From assembly GCA_035578175.1 (NCBI GenBank), contig JAQMRL010000003.1, positions 28,034,672 to 28,098,671 on the forward strand: a stretch of DNA of 64,000 nucleotides, given 5' to 3'. Position 1 is the first letter of the stretch; the number at the start of each line of letters is the position of its first letter. Positions 24,480 to 35,547 of the stretch are shown in pieces. Source of the stretch: Catonia carolina. Taxonomy: Eukaryota; Arthropoda; Insecta; Hemiptera; Achilidae. Made by a program: the position numbers and the translations under genes. The notes under the pieces are model-generated. The model did not search any database and was not told the DNA's origin. It worked only from the letters and a program-made list of their open reading frames with translations.

Positions 24480-24990
24480 CTAGAGGACTTTGACTGTTTC
24501 AGTATTGTTGTACGGTCGCGTATCTTTTGTACTTGGGGAAAAGATGAACGTCAGATCCAGGAAGCGGGTATGTGGTTCTTGAGAAGCGTTCAGCGGTGTA
24601 GTTCGATAAATCAAATTAAGAATAAGGAAATTTGGGCGCATTTAAATGTCACTTTTCTCTTCGAAACAGTTGGTAAATAAAAGAGAAATGAGAAGAACAT
24701 TTGATACGAATGAGTGATAATAGAAATGGCGAAATAACATCAAATTAAAATCCTGATGGACGAAGAAATACGGATAGGTCGTAAAAACGATGGGTAAAGA
24801 AGGCGAAACAGGTTGGAAGGTCTAATCCATGACAGAGAGAAGAATAAGACGTAGACCGAAAGCAAGATTGAAGGATAACCTGAAAAATTTTGGTGGTAGT
24901 TTGTGGCAAAGAGCAGCTGAGAACAGGTGCTCGTGGGTGAAGTTGAGAGAGGCCTATGTCCAGAGATAAGCCTAGTTTATTGTATTAAAA
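24480..24990 (+). pseudogene. RTE-type LINE C-terminus and 3' end
   Basis: Two readable blocks: KDERQIQEAGMWFLRSVQRC with SSINQIKNKEIWAHLNV (24540-24655), and GR.K-type tail RRRPKARLKDNLKNFGGSLW with QRAAENRCSWVKLREAYVQR (24845-24966), ending in the A-rich tattaaaaagaaaag. The second block is the WQR.AQDR..W..L.EAY.Q end of RTE-like proteins. Frameshifts separate them. Confidence 0.8.
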
Positions 24991-25108
24991 AGAAAAGATA
25001 AATAATTCAATTACCAATTCTAGAGGCACCAAAAAAAGTAATTTTGTATATTTTTTTTCGATTAGCTCTTTAACGAGAGCACGCTAAATCAATATTTGGA
25101 GTGTTTCT

Positions 25109-25438
25109 TCATGTCCTACGCTGCTCCATTCTCTTCCTCACCCACACCTCCCTCATCCTTCTCGATCTGTCCATCCTCAGCTGGTCCATATGGTGAGGTT
25201 CACACCTCCTCCTCTCACTCTCCTCCCTAAAGGTCACTCTCTCAACTTTACCCCGAAAAACCTCTCTATTGCATATATCTTCTGTGGTAATCCCTGCCGT
25301 TAAGCAATCTGACAGCGTTTCGGTGAACCATGCTGGCTTAATCTTAAGTTTCATTATCCTCTCATAGACCTGTTTTGCCAGCCGATTATTGTCCATTCTC
25401 GCTATATGACCAAAAAACATAAGTCTTCTTTTCCTCAT
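25109..25438 (-). pseudogene. LINE C-terminal fragment, open for 109 codons
   Basis: MRKRRLMFFGHIARMDNNRL, AKQVYERIMKLKIKPAWFTE, TEDICNREVFRGKV, ending RMREVWVRKRMEQRRT. The RR..FFGHI.RMD..RL.KQ...R then W(F/T)..L..D pattern is the end of an RTE/CR1-like LINE protein. No internal stops, so this fragment is relatively young, but the polymerase core is missing. Confidence 0.75.
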
Positions 25439-26099
25439 TGTGTGAATAATGTCATATAGAATATTTATGTCAGAATAATAATGTCGGAATAGCTATCATT
25501 ATATTACTAGCTACTGTTTTACTGCCAGAGCGACACTTTTTTTACAAAGAGTTTTGAATGATTTTTCAGACTATCAGTTAAGTATATGACACTGTCTACC
25601 GGGAAAAAGTATGACATCTTTGATGTTTGTAGAGCTTAAGTTGTCAAATAATTTTAGTAATTTCCAATATCGCGAATCGCGAAGTAGGTCTATAACGTGG
25701 CATCATTTTTTCTGGAAAAGAGTTTTTTTATTTGTGCGTCTACGGAAAATTAATTTACGAAAGATTAAGGATCGAAAATTATTTTACATCAATAAAATAT
25801 TTCAAGAGTTTTTAAGTTGTGAATATATTTAGAATTATAAAAATTACAAGCTGTCAGAAGTGCTCGAGTAGAGTTATCTGAACAAAATTTGTTTGTCGAC
25901 TCGCTTTACAGTTTTTAATAGTAACTTAGTATATCGATAAGAGAGTTTAACTCTTCCAATTATTTTCTCTAAAAATTCCAGATTATGTTCAAACAAAAAA
26001 TTTATTGATATTACAGAAATGGCAGATAATATTTTTATATGAATGTATAAAATAAATTTTATATTTTTATCTGTAAATGAATTTTCTCGTTTGTTGCAG

Positions 26100-26213
26100 T
26101 ACCTCCAAGAAAGTTAACTCTTTTGGAAGCAAATGGTGGTAGCCTCCAAAGAAAGGTTGTTGGACCAGTAACAGAAGGATCTGGTCTACAATTGACTTGC
26201 ATAGCAATTGGAG
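26100..26213 (+). CDS. Internal exon of a Sidestep-like immunoglobulin-superfamily gene
   Basis: The exon is 114 bp. A T-rich tract ending ttgcag (26094-26099) is the acceptor and gag|gtaagaa (26211-26220) the donor. With one base from the previous exon it reads 38 codons, VPPRKLTLLE at the start and EGSGLQLTCIAIGG at the end, open throughout. Both boundaries are phase 1, the usual phase for Ig-domain exons. The pattern VPP..LT(I/L)L, then GP.(T/S)EG..L.LTC...GG, is what I know from the second Ig domain of Drosophila Sidestep and its paralogues, cell-surface proteins that bind Beaten path receptors in axon guidance; the Cys would be the B-strand cysteine of the disulphide. The next exon should supply the C-strand Trp and the second Cys. 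I found neither that exon nor a preceding one in the window. Codon use is ordinary and there are no breaks. Another Ig-CAM family is possible; exon status is more certain than the family name. Confidence 0.78.
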
Positions 26214-26489
26214 GTAAGAAATAGTAATGTCATTTACTTAAGTATTTTAGAAAAGTATTTACTGAATATATCTAAACAAAACTTACAAATTTTATACCGG
26301 TAACATTCATCCATATCTAACACTCAAAAGAAATTTAAAATAGCCTACCTATATTGTGAAGAATGCTTATAAATCATTCCACATGTTAGCAATCAAAATT
26401 CAAGTTAAAGGATGGTACATCATACACGAAGTAGCGTACATTCTGAAAAATATTCTTACGACACAAAAAATTGGTTGTTTATTTGTTTA

Positions 26490-26680
26490 ACTTTGTGTAC
26501 GTGCTGCATTCAGAGGGAGACATCTTTTTGGGTAGCAAAGCCAATTGTAAAACTGCTAAAGCTTTAGTTTTACTGTTTGTATATCTAATTAAATTTCATG
26601 TAGTTACACAAAATACGAGAAATGGACCCGTACTGCGACCGGGTTAATTGCTTGCCTCAGAGGGAATTAGTATTAAATAC
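26490..26680. repeat. Low-copy repeat C
   Basis: The block catctttttgggtagcaaag + ccaattgtaaaactgctaaa recurs in diverged form at 28815-28890 (ctctttttggatatcaaaac...) and as a short piece near 5935. Nature unknown. Confidence 0.4.
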
Positions 26681-26812
26681 TTTTTCAGTGATTAAAAACT
26701 GGTCTTAAGTAGCCTACTAACTGTTAATTTTTCGTTCATATTTACTTAAAACTCAAAATTCATAAAAAGTAGTCCATCCATCAATATTCTAAAACTAAAA
26801 TACATATATATA

Positions 26813-28167
26813 GGGTGATTCAAAAAGAGCGCCGGTTTTGATATATCAAATTATGAGATTTATTTTCTTGAAAAACTGAAAATAAATACATCAACAAGTT
26901 TATCTTACCTTCCGATTTCATGTATGAAAAATGATGTCATGCATGTGTCCTCCTCTACTGCGCTAGCACGCATCAACTCTGTCCATGAAATTGGATATTA
27001 CTGCACGACAAGTTTCGACTTCCATTTGCCCGATAACCCATCGAATTTCCTCCTTCAAGTCATTGATGTTTCGGGGTTTATTGGCATACACCAATGACTT
27101 CAGATGACCCCAAAAATGAAAGTCACAAGGCGTCAAGTCACACGACCTTGGTGGCCATTGATGGTCGGAATTACGAGAAATGATGCGATCCTGGAACCGT
27201 TCACGGAGCAACAACATTGTTTCTCGTGCAGCGTGACAGGTGGCACCATCCTGCTGAAACCACAACTCGTCAATGTCCATTCCATCCAAATGACGCCACA
27301 AAAACTCCCTAATCATCGTACGGTATCTGTCTCCATTTACTGTCACGGCTTGTCCTTCTTGATTTTCAAAAAAGTAAGGGCCGATGACACCGCCCGACCA
27401 AAAGCCGCACCAAACTGTAACTCGCTGTGCATACATTTCCCTTTCATTAACGACGCGAGGGTTTTCTAAACCCCACATACGGCACTTCTGTTTATTAACA
27501 AAACCGTTTAAGTGGAAGTGCGCCTCATCACTGAAAATGATTTTGTTTGCGAAGGTGTCATCATCCTGCCGTTTTCTCAATACCCAGTCAACAAACTGTC
27601 GTCTCTTCTGGTGGTCTGCCACTTCAAATGTTGCGTCAACTGAATTTTATACGGGTGATATTGGAGATCGTACCGAAGAATTCTCCGTACAGAAGAACAT
27701 CGTAAACCCAATTGTTGAGAACGGCGACGTATTGATTTTGCTGGGCTAACAGCCACACTGTTACGAACCAAAGCAACGTTCTGCTCAGTTCGGCCAGAAC
27801 GACGACGTCCAGAACTTTTAAGGTCGACTGTTGAACCCGTCTCAAAAAACTTTTTCATGAGCCTGCGAACTGTTGATTCATTCGGTGCTTCATTACGTCC
27901 TAGAGTACCGCGAAGTCGCCTGACAGTAGCCGCATAACTCTCTCCACTCTGGTAAAATGTTTTGACGATTAACACTCGTTGTGCAATAGTAAACTTCTCC
28001 ATGGTTAGACACAGACTGCGAGAGTACAACACTGCGAACAAGAGAAACTACAACTGAATCGTCAATCGGAATGTTCTCCGAAATAGAAATGAGGTCTAAC
28101 AATGTTGCCAACCGATAAACAAAAATTTACCAGCCGTTTAAAAACCGGCGCTCTTTTTGAATCACCC
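26813..28167 (-). mobile_element. Near-intact mariner (DD41D type)
   Basis: A 1355-bp Tc1/mariner-superfamily element with perfect 27-bp terminal inverted repeats, 26813-26839 and 28141-28167, starting gggtgattcaaaaagagcgc. The left flank is TA (26811-26812) as expected for a mariner target duplication; the right flank reads AA, so the duplicate has mutated or the insertion is imperfect. It carries one transposase gene on the minus strand, antisense to the host exon 600 bp upstream. The perfect ends and single coding lesion indicate recent insertion compared with everything around it. Confidence 0.93.
26963..28002 (-). pseudogene. Mariner transposase, one frameshift
   Basis: The cut-and-paste transposase of the surrounding mariner. 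Translation starts at MEKFTIAQR (28002); an in-frame ATG lies 13 codons upstream but MEKFT fits family starts. The N-terminal part (~125 residues) holds two helix-turn-helix regions for TIR binding, the first around ESYAATVRRL. Frame is lost near 27622-27640 by a net one-base deletion and continues as ADHQKRRQFVDW to a stop at 26963. The catalytic triad is visible: D in IIFSDEAHF (27527-27529), D in WFQQDGATCH, and D in SCDLTPCDFHFWG. I count 41 residues between the second and third, so DD41D rather than the classic DD34D; this spacing and the WPPRS motif recall the rosa-type mariners. About 346 codons in all, normal length. The frameshift makes this copy inactive as read; a sequencing error there would make it intact. 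Confidence 0.9.
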
Positions 28168-28204
28168 AATCATATCACTGCGCACTTCTCTGCTATATTA
28201 TTTA

Positions 28205-28480
28205 TTTTTGCACTGTTACACTAGTTCGAAAGGCTTCTTCCTGTTAAACCTTCTAGCAACATTTACATTGTCAAGACGTTGAATGGCTTCAGGATTTATA
28301 TGACCATGTAAGTAAGCTTGATATTAGATTGCAAAGCTCTATGGACATAAAAGGGATGTGAAGATCCCTTTTCCTAACGTACCAAGGAACATTGACCATG
28401 GCTCTCAGAACTTTATTCTAAAATGTTTGTTTAATCCTCTGACTTTCACTGGTGTAACCCCAAAGTTGACACCATAAATA
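28205..28480 (-). pseudogene. Jockey-type LINE reverse transcriptase C-terminus
   Basis: Minus strand reads WCQLWGYTSESQRIKQTF, NKVLRAMVNVPWYVRKRDLH and IPFMSIE, then more degraded sequence matching the arginine/lysine-rich end. YGIQLWG...IQ.FQNKVLR..VNAPWYV.N..LH.DL is the jockey C-terminal signature. Some stops. Confidence 0.82.
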
Positions 28481-28599
28481 CAGACATATTTTAAAATTTG
28501 ATTATTATATATTGTTACTGACATTCCAAAACCTATACTTTAAATAAAATTATTTATTTCTTCTCGTGGTTTCAATCCGCGATTTTTTTTAAGCGTTAC

Positions 28600-28960
28600 T
28601 TTAACCGTATAATGCCGATTTTCAGAATTACAGCTCTGGAAAATTATACAAATAATATTTGTTGCTTTAGGGTAGTTACCCTCTTTTTACTCCTTATGAG
28701 CAAGTCAAAATTCGTATGTTTTATATTTTCTTTGTCACTCACAGAATACGTACCACACCGATTTATAGAAGTATAAATCTTTGAGAAAGAAACAGAAATG
28801 ATATGTGTATTGCTTCAGGGTAATTATCTCTTTTTGGATATCAAAACCAATTGGTCAAATTGCAAATGCTGTAGTTTCTCTGTTTAAGCCCTAAGGAACA
28901 AACCGTGCTGAATTTCAGCTCTTTAGGTAATCTGGAAGTTAAAGAATTAGTGAAGCGTTA
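28600..28960. repeat. Low-copy repeat C, possible tandem pair
   Basis: Two diverged blocks, each with gctt(t/c)agggtaatta(t)c then ctctttttg and a cagctct(g/t)... motif, ~150 bp apart. Similar to 26490-26680. Confidence 0.35.
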
Positions 28961-30189
28961 ATGAGTGAGTGTGGTAATAAATCAGAGAGAACTACTCCAT
29001 TTCTACAGGAAAACGTGTTCTTTATTATTTCAAAAAACTTCTGTTTAACATGATATTGTTAAGGTAGGATCTAGATAAAGGTAGGCCCTATTATTATTTC
29101 GATGTTGAATAGTAAAACACTTAAAAAAGTAATATCACTAAAAATAGATCAGTAGAATGCCATAATTTCTTTGTAACCAGTCAGATTTAAACTGTGTGTT
29201 TCCAAATACTAATTAATTCACCAGTGGTGTATACTGAACTTCAAATAAGGGTGTGCTATCCGAAATTTTAATTAATTATAATATCATCCAGCATTATGGA
29301 CACTGTTTTTCATCACTTGTTCGTTGTAATTGTTGACATCATTTCTGCGCTGATCATACAGAAGATCAACCCGTTGTTACCAGAAAGTTTTGGTTTTAGA
29401 AAGCGTAGACATGAGTTTGAGATTTAAAAATTTTTTGCTGTGAACTCGACAAATTATTTAAATCAGCAAAGCCATGTTTGCTCCAATTTTCATTTTTGTT
29501 AGAAAATAATAAACATGGCCAACAAAATAATTTATTCGATGTTTCACAACCTGTTAACCACTTCACATTTTCGTACTGTGAAATTGAAAAATTTTTATTG
29601 TATTTTTTGTTTTTTGATTTGTCAGGTTGTCAAATTTGAAAATGGTGGAGTAGGCCCCTTGTAGGTGTAATATAATAAATTAATGTTATGAAATAACACA
29701 CAGTCATACTTGCAGATTTATTGGTAGATCCGAAGGGGTGCATTGCTTTACTGAATTTCCTGGGTTTATTTATTCGTTTTCTTCTCCTTCTCCACCTTCT
29801 TCTTTTGATGACATTAGCCTGCTATCATCCAGTGTTGGTTATAAGCCTCCCTTTTTGTCTATTTATTATAATATATTTATATATAAAATACAAAAGCCCT
29901 TGCTGACTGATTCACTCGTCACCATAATTCATTTACTTCCTCATCATCTGGAGTGCTGAAATTTGTAATATTTTCTTCCCACGGTTTGAAAATAAAAACT
30001 AAAACATTTCCATTTCAATTACTTTCTCCTAAGGTGTAAAATAGGGCGGTGACCCTAAAGTAATACATATTATTTCTACACCTTCACGATGAAATACAGT
30101 TTTAAAAATCAGCATGTGTTCTATGTCAGTTGTACCAGAAAATGTAGACTGTAAAGTGTACGGTAAAAGTAATAAACCCGTTCATTTAA

Positions 30190-30233
30190 TGCACCACTCT
30201 GAGATTAGTAATACGCTCGGGGGCAACTGCTAG
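30190..30233 (+). mobile_element. Second Helitron-like 3' terminus
   Basis: cgctcgggggcaactgctag followed by t ends like many insect Helitrons; the hairpin is weak. Confidence 0.35.
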
Positions 30234-31375
30234 TAAAAAATATAATGAAAATGTTTAAAATATTTATGTAAACTAAAATTGTTCCTTTATTAAAAACAAA
30301 TCCCATATCATTTGCTATTTTTGTTTCGTTTATCATTTATCGTAAAAAAGTTTATGTTGTATTAACTCAAAGTTATTGAACGAGTCGGAAACTTTCTTTG
30401 AAAAGAAAAGTGATCAAAAGAACGATGTACAGGAAATATTTTTCAATCAATATTTTGTTTTCGTAAAATGAAGTTTTCCTTTTATACCCCTAGCTTCTTA
30501 CGTTTAAATTATGTTTTATTGCCTACTTTTTTTAAGTTGAATTTATTTACATTTTGCTTATGTTCTTTAGAGAAGAGTAAAGCTTCTTATTAAAATAATT
30601 TTCTGCCTCCTTTGAAAATTACAATCTGAGTGAGATCGATGTCATTATTAGCAACTTAAAATTCAAAGACACGATTTTAAAGACGTTTAAAACCTAACCC
30701 TTTAAACATCTGCCCTTGCCTGTATATATTAGTTAAAGTTTAGAATTAATGGTTAATATTTGTATTGTATGATCACATTTTATCGACTCTAAACACAGTT
30801 TATTTTTCTCCAAAGTTCTTTGATGTATTTTCTTCCTAGAAAATTATTCTTCTCTACTACGTACATTTACAAGCAGCTATATTTTCCCTAACCAGAAAAT
30901 TTAATTTCAAATATAATATTAGTTACCATACTTTGAGACTTTTACACGAAAATATGATAAAGAATAAATCCTTTTAATGAGAACAAGTTTTCTTACTACA
31001 TGAAAAATATCACTTCATTCAATATAAAATTTTCATATAGCCTACTTGCACTACTTCCGTTACATAGGCTACCTAAATTTAAAAATTATTGTTATTATAT
31101 AGATTGTTATCTTTATAGATGATTGTTTTTTGGGAATTTTATCTATGCTAATATTATTATTGGTAACCTTTGTTTTTTGTGTTTGTCAAAAAGTTAATAA
31201 ATCCCCTGACCGCGTTACGAATGCTGGCAGGTTGAGCTTGATAGTAGGGTTGCTATTTTAGCGCCTTCAAGCTTGCAGGAGCTTCTACTCAAGGTATTTC
31301 TCTACTCTACGAGGTGTTTCTTACTCCATGGAAGTGAGTCGTGGATTATTACCAGACCACAGTAGAGTAGAGTAA

Positions 31376-31603
31376 ATGTGACAGAGATGCGATTTCTGAG
31401 AAGAACAAAGGGTTGCAGTCGTAGAGACCAACTAAGAAATGAGGACATAAGAACGGAATTGGATGATTACAACCTGAATGGGAAGATTGCAGAATATCAT
31501 AATCGATGCAGAGAGCACGAAAAAAGAATGCCTGACGGAAGGGCCCCCGTCAGTGTTTTGCAATACAGACCGATGGAGAAGAGAGATGTTGGTAGTTGGT
31601 GTT
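31376..31603 (+). pseudogene. RTE-type LINE C-terminal fragment
   Basis: VTEMRFLRRTKGCSRRDQLR, NEDIRTELDDYNLNGKIAEY and LQYRPMEKRDVGSW: the AEMRFLRR.KGC...D..RNEDIR.EL...L..KI..Y block and the YRP.G.RDVG tail. Open for 79 codons, then runs into a family A fragment. Confidence 0.82.
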
Positions 31604-31713
31604 GGTCATTTAATTGACTGACTACGTGATAAAGAAACAAAACTATTTTTTGTAGCCCTGGAACCAACAGATCGAGGTCAATTAGTTTAACACTCTACCT
31701 GTCCGTTATGGGC
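31604..31713 (-). repeat. Family A retroposon, 5' fragment
   Basis: Antisense piece from tcatttaattgactgactac to ctgtccgttatgggca, fused to the end of an RTE LINE fragment. Confidence 0.82.
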
Positions 31714-31734
31714 AATATAAATTATTACTTTTGA

Positions 31735-32190
31735 TTAGATAACTGTGGGCTTTTGGTTTGCTCCTGGAAACCCTAAATAGTTGTAACAAATTTTCTGTAG
31801 GCCAACTCTTATCTGTTGTATGTTGTTTATGACTTTATTTGGTTCTCTTAGGTTCTTCTTGACTTCCTTGAACCAGTTGACTTGTGTCTTCCTTTTCTCG
31901 ATCGATTCTAAAATCTGCTTGTTTTTCTTTATGTTGATATTCTCTTATCATTCCGTTAAAGTTTTCTCTTTCTGAAAGAGGTTGGCAGTTTCTAAGTCTT
32001 TTCGTGAAGTTCTCCATTACAGCATAGATTGTAATCTTCTCTATCTTTCTTAGGTCCCAATATTTATCTTATGTTCGTTTTCTTTTCTTTTCAATCGTGT
32101 CAAGTAGCTCTTTCCTTTTGAGTGGTGTACTTCCTACACCGTCGAGATGTTGAGGTTTGATCACCGTATTGTAATTTCTAACCTTAGTAT
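31735..32190 (-). pseudogene. LINE interior fragment (linker to RT)
   Basis: Minus strand gives VENFTKRLRN-like Lys/Arg-rich text, e.g. SERENFNGMIREYQHKEKQA, then WFKEVKKNLREPNKVINNIQ in another frame. The composition and W(F/L)KEV..DLR pattern suggest a LINE protein region, but no diagnostic RT motif is present. Confidence 0.45.
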
Positions 32191-33219
32191 TGATTGATAT
32201 TGATTTCTTAAACTATAAATCCATACACAGTTTGCAGGCTATTTAAATTTTTCGTGTTTTCTTTCAATTTATAACAGTAATTTATTAATTATTATTATTA
32301 TAACTCGTATGCACAATAAGCCTAAACTATAATTAGAGGAAAAATATATCGTGGCATGTAAGAAAATATTGGGTCGATGTTGTTGGACAACGTAAAAAAA
32401 GCGCATGAAAAATTGGATTATCATAGACGGGCGTTTAAATTAAGAAAAAAGGACACCCAAAGCACTTACTAAATTCGGGTTATATAAAAAAAACAATTAA
32501 ATTTATGTAGCAATAACGAAATTAAACTGTAGTACCTTTTATATTCTGTTACTAAAATGAAAAAAACTTTCGTTCCGATTTTGAAAGACTCGGTCCAGTA
32601 ATATGTGATGTAGCTCAATTAGGATTGAGTACTGCAATAAACGGGATCAAATAACGCTTTAAACGTTAAATAAGTTTAATACCTACGTCCCACTACAGTA
32701 ATAGTACTCTTAAATTAATGTGGATTGTGTTGCTGACCCGAAATTTTAAATGTTTTTATTACGAGTTGCAATTTTACAGAGGTCTTAAAATTGGTATTTT
32801 ATTTTCTAAATTTATCTTTTTAATACTCCTATAAAAAGTAGAAAGGGTTAGATAACTTCTTAACAGCATCTACAAATTTAAAATATATAATTTTCTCCAA
32901 TGATTGTAATATAACATCGAGTTTTATAGTTAACAATATAGTTGTTTCACTTTTTTTATTAAATCTACCACTGTACAGTTTTACACAACCAATAAATATA
33001 TTTGTAGCTTGTTTACATTGTTTTACTACTGTTAAAGGAGAACACCTCTCATTAGCAGGAACCTCAAGTTTAAATTCCATGACACTGATAAAATTGGTGT
33101 TTAGAAATATTGCAGATTAAATTTTTATCAATATTTTAAATATGTTTACTAAGAAGAAGAAACAAATTCAGTTGACTTGAAACATTTATCCCATGTTATT
33201 AGCTCCACCTACTGTGGAG

Positions 33220-33640
33220 TCAACAATTAAGGTTACCTGGCCTGTTGTTATCTGCAAAAAGACATATATTTAGTGGGCGAGGTACAATGCTTGCAATATC
33301 ATTAATTGTTATTAGGAACAACATAACACTTAGCACTGAACCTTGTGGGACTCCATTGTTAAAAAAAAAATCATCAGACAGACCCTCTCTAACTTGAATA
33401 ATGCGATTTGACAGGAAATTACCAATGAATCCTAAAACATTACCGTTAATCCCATTTTTATGTAGCCTGTCGATAATTCTATAAGTCCACGCCATGTCAT
33501 ATCCTTTTTCAATGTCCAAGGCTACAGCCATGATGTCGGCCTGTGACAAATGCATCACAGACGTTAGGTTCAATGTTTACTAAATGATCTTGAGTTGACT
33601 GATGCTTCAAAAATCCGCTTTAAAATGGCGAGATAAAGTT
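33220..33640 (-). pseudogene. Jockey-type LINE reverse transcriptase core fragment
   Basis: Open for 117 codons. Motif A VALDIEKGYDMAWTYRIIDR, linker NGINGNVLGFIGNFLSNRII, motif B NNGVPQGSVLSVMLFLITIN (PQGS loop), and motif C degraded from YADD to FADN. Losing the second Asp would inactivate the polymerase. Upstream on the minus strand a frameshift separates DAFV(T)G, as at 21.7 kb. Confidence 0.88.
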
Positions 33641-33651
33641 AATACTATTGA

Positions 33652-33943
33652 GGTATAGGTATCAGACGAACTAATGTCCAATAGCCGAGCGAGTGAGAGG
33701 GAGATATGTGGCATAACTACGCATGCGCTCAAAGGTCTTTACCGTTATTATCCAAATCTGAAAACATACTACAGTCATTATCTTGCTTGTTAGTTTACTG
33801 TACGCATAAACGCTTGCTCACAACAATGAGTAAAGTTAAAGACAATGTTATTGGAACGGCGCGTATGGTTTGTGCGAGTGAGAGCGTTATGTATTCTCTC
33901 ACTCCCACGGCTAGGGGACATTAGTTCATCTGGATACTGTACC
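33652..33943. mobile_element. ~290-bp MITE with ~50-bp inverted ends
   Basis: ggtataggtatcagacgaac at the left pairs with the reverse complement of the right end (ggtacagtatccagatgaac); the next ~35 bp (taatgtcc..tagccg..gagtgagag) also match. The centre is not coding. Target duplication not clear. Confidence 0.75.
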
Positions 33944-34744
33944 ATTCTTTTCGGTTGTGTATTATTTTTTCTAGAATTAACAATTAATTATGATGAATTT
34001 TGTTTGTTGTGTGTTTTTTTGAATGTTTTTATTGTTTGAACACAGTCGTATCATACTAGGGATGATTTAAGATCCGTTACAAACAAAAAAAAAACATTTT
34101 ATTATAGTATCAGTATTTCTAATAATAACCATAAAAATATTTATTCTGAACCAAGCTTAAAAGATTTTTCAATAATTTATGTAAATATACTTTATTCACA
34201 CTTTTATTTTATAGATACAGAAAATTGCTTTTCTAAACAAATTTATTCAACTACTTAAAATTCAATTACCCATGCAATTCAACAGCATGGGAGAACAAGG
34301 AAGACAGCCGTTTATTGCAATAATTAAGCAAGAAGTAACGTCGACTCCGAATAAAAGCGTTTGTTACTGAACATGAACTAGGCACTTGAAAATAGAGTCC
34401 ATTACAGAACTGTACTGTTGTAATCTAATGTTCAATTTAAACTTCTGATTAAGAAAATTTTGGTGCTAACATAAAACTAAAGTACTGGTCTGCGAGTTCT
34501 GTATTTTAGGGTTTCAATAACAAAAACTAATACGTTCATTCGTTAACGAGACGAATTATGATTTACAAATTGAAATATTGTTTCTTTTTATACTCAGTCT
34601 ATTTTCGGCGATGGTGTCAAGTAAGAGTGACTTCCAATCCTCAGTAATCCGACACAGGCATAGTTTTGTATGACTCCACGTGGATAACTAATTGTGTAGT
34701 CTACTAGGAAACCAAAAAAAAAGTTTATTAATAATTTTATATCG

Positions 34745-34989
34745 TGCCCATGACAGGCAGGTGGAGTGTTGTATTATTTACACCCGATCTGCTTGTTCCA
34801 GGACTAGAAAAACTAATTTTGTTTATTATCACATTGTCAGTCAATTTTATGACAAAAGAATTTAAGAACAGAAAAGGTAGAGGTGAAAAAGACACTTGTC
34901 AGAGTTATCTCCTCTAAAAGTAATAAATTTCATTATACAGCCAGACCCTGTGGTGAATGAAGTGAAGGTTTCACTTGCAGTGTGGAAAG
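34745..34989 (+). repeat. Family A retroposon, 5' part
   Basis: Sense copy from tgcccatgacaggcaggtgg to ttgcagtgtggaaag. The 3' stem-loop and tail are missing; unrelated sequence follows. Confidence 0.85.
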
Positions 34990-35429
34990 CCCCGCTCTCT
35001 GACGTCACTGGTCACCAGTGACAGCCGACGCACGATACGTACCATGTCGGTCTGTGATGTTTACTAGTCTTAATACGGTCTGTGATACTTTACTAGTCCT
35101 TTAATAATGGTGTATTTTTTGTAGGCTATTTAACTTTTTTTCATTTCTTAGTTAATAACTTCATAATAATACTCTGTATACTTTTTATGGGGCAAAATAA
35201 AAACGCATTACATTATTTTGACGTATTTATTGTAAGTAGTCATCAAAATAATACAGTTGGTGACTGCCACAGAGAACAAAGAAAAATTCAAAATTGCCTT
35301 TGTAAAGTGATGGTATAACAATGCTATAAATCGGTTTAATTTCTTATTTTGTACTACTGCTACACTATAGTAAGTATTTAATTTTAGTTTGAAATATCAG
35401 GAAAACATATTTTTCAATCTTTTAATCGA

Positions 35430-35547
35430 CCATCGCCTTCTTAGGCCACCTGAATGCCCCTAATTTTCCGTTGGTCTACTACCGTCCCTCCCTTTAAAGG
35501 TCTCCAGCGCCCACAAGGGGCGTTACCGCCCACTTTGAGAAACGTTG
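35430..35547 (-). mobile_element. hAT-like DNA transposon end (ZBED type)
   Basis: Reverse complement starts caacgtttctcaaagtgggc followed by ggtaacgccccttgtgggcg. The c.gcgtttctcaaagtggg terminus with a GC-rich subterminal palindrome is characteristic of hAT elements. The other end is not identified; it may lie near 34990. Confidence 0.6.

Noticed and set aside
27104..27749. Overlapping + strand open frames of 121 codons each
   Set aside because: They are antisense shadows of the mariner transposase on the minus strand.
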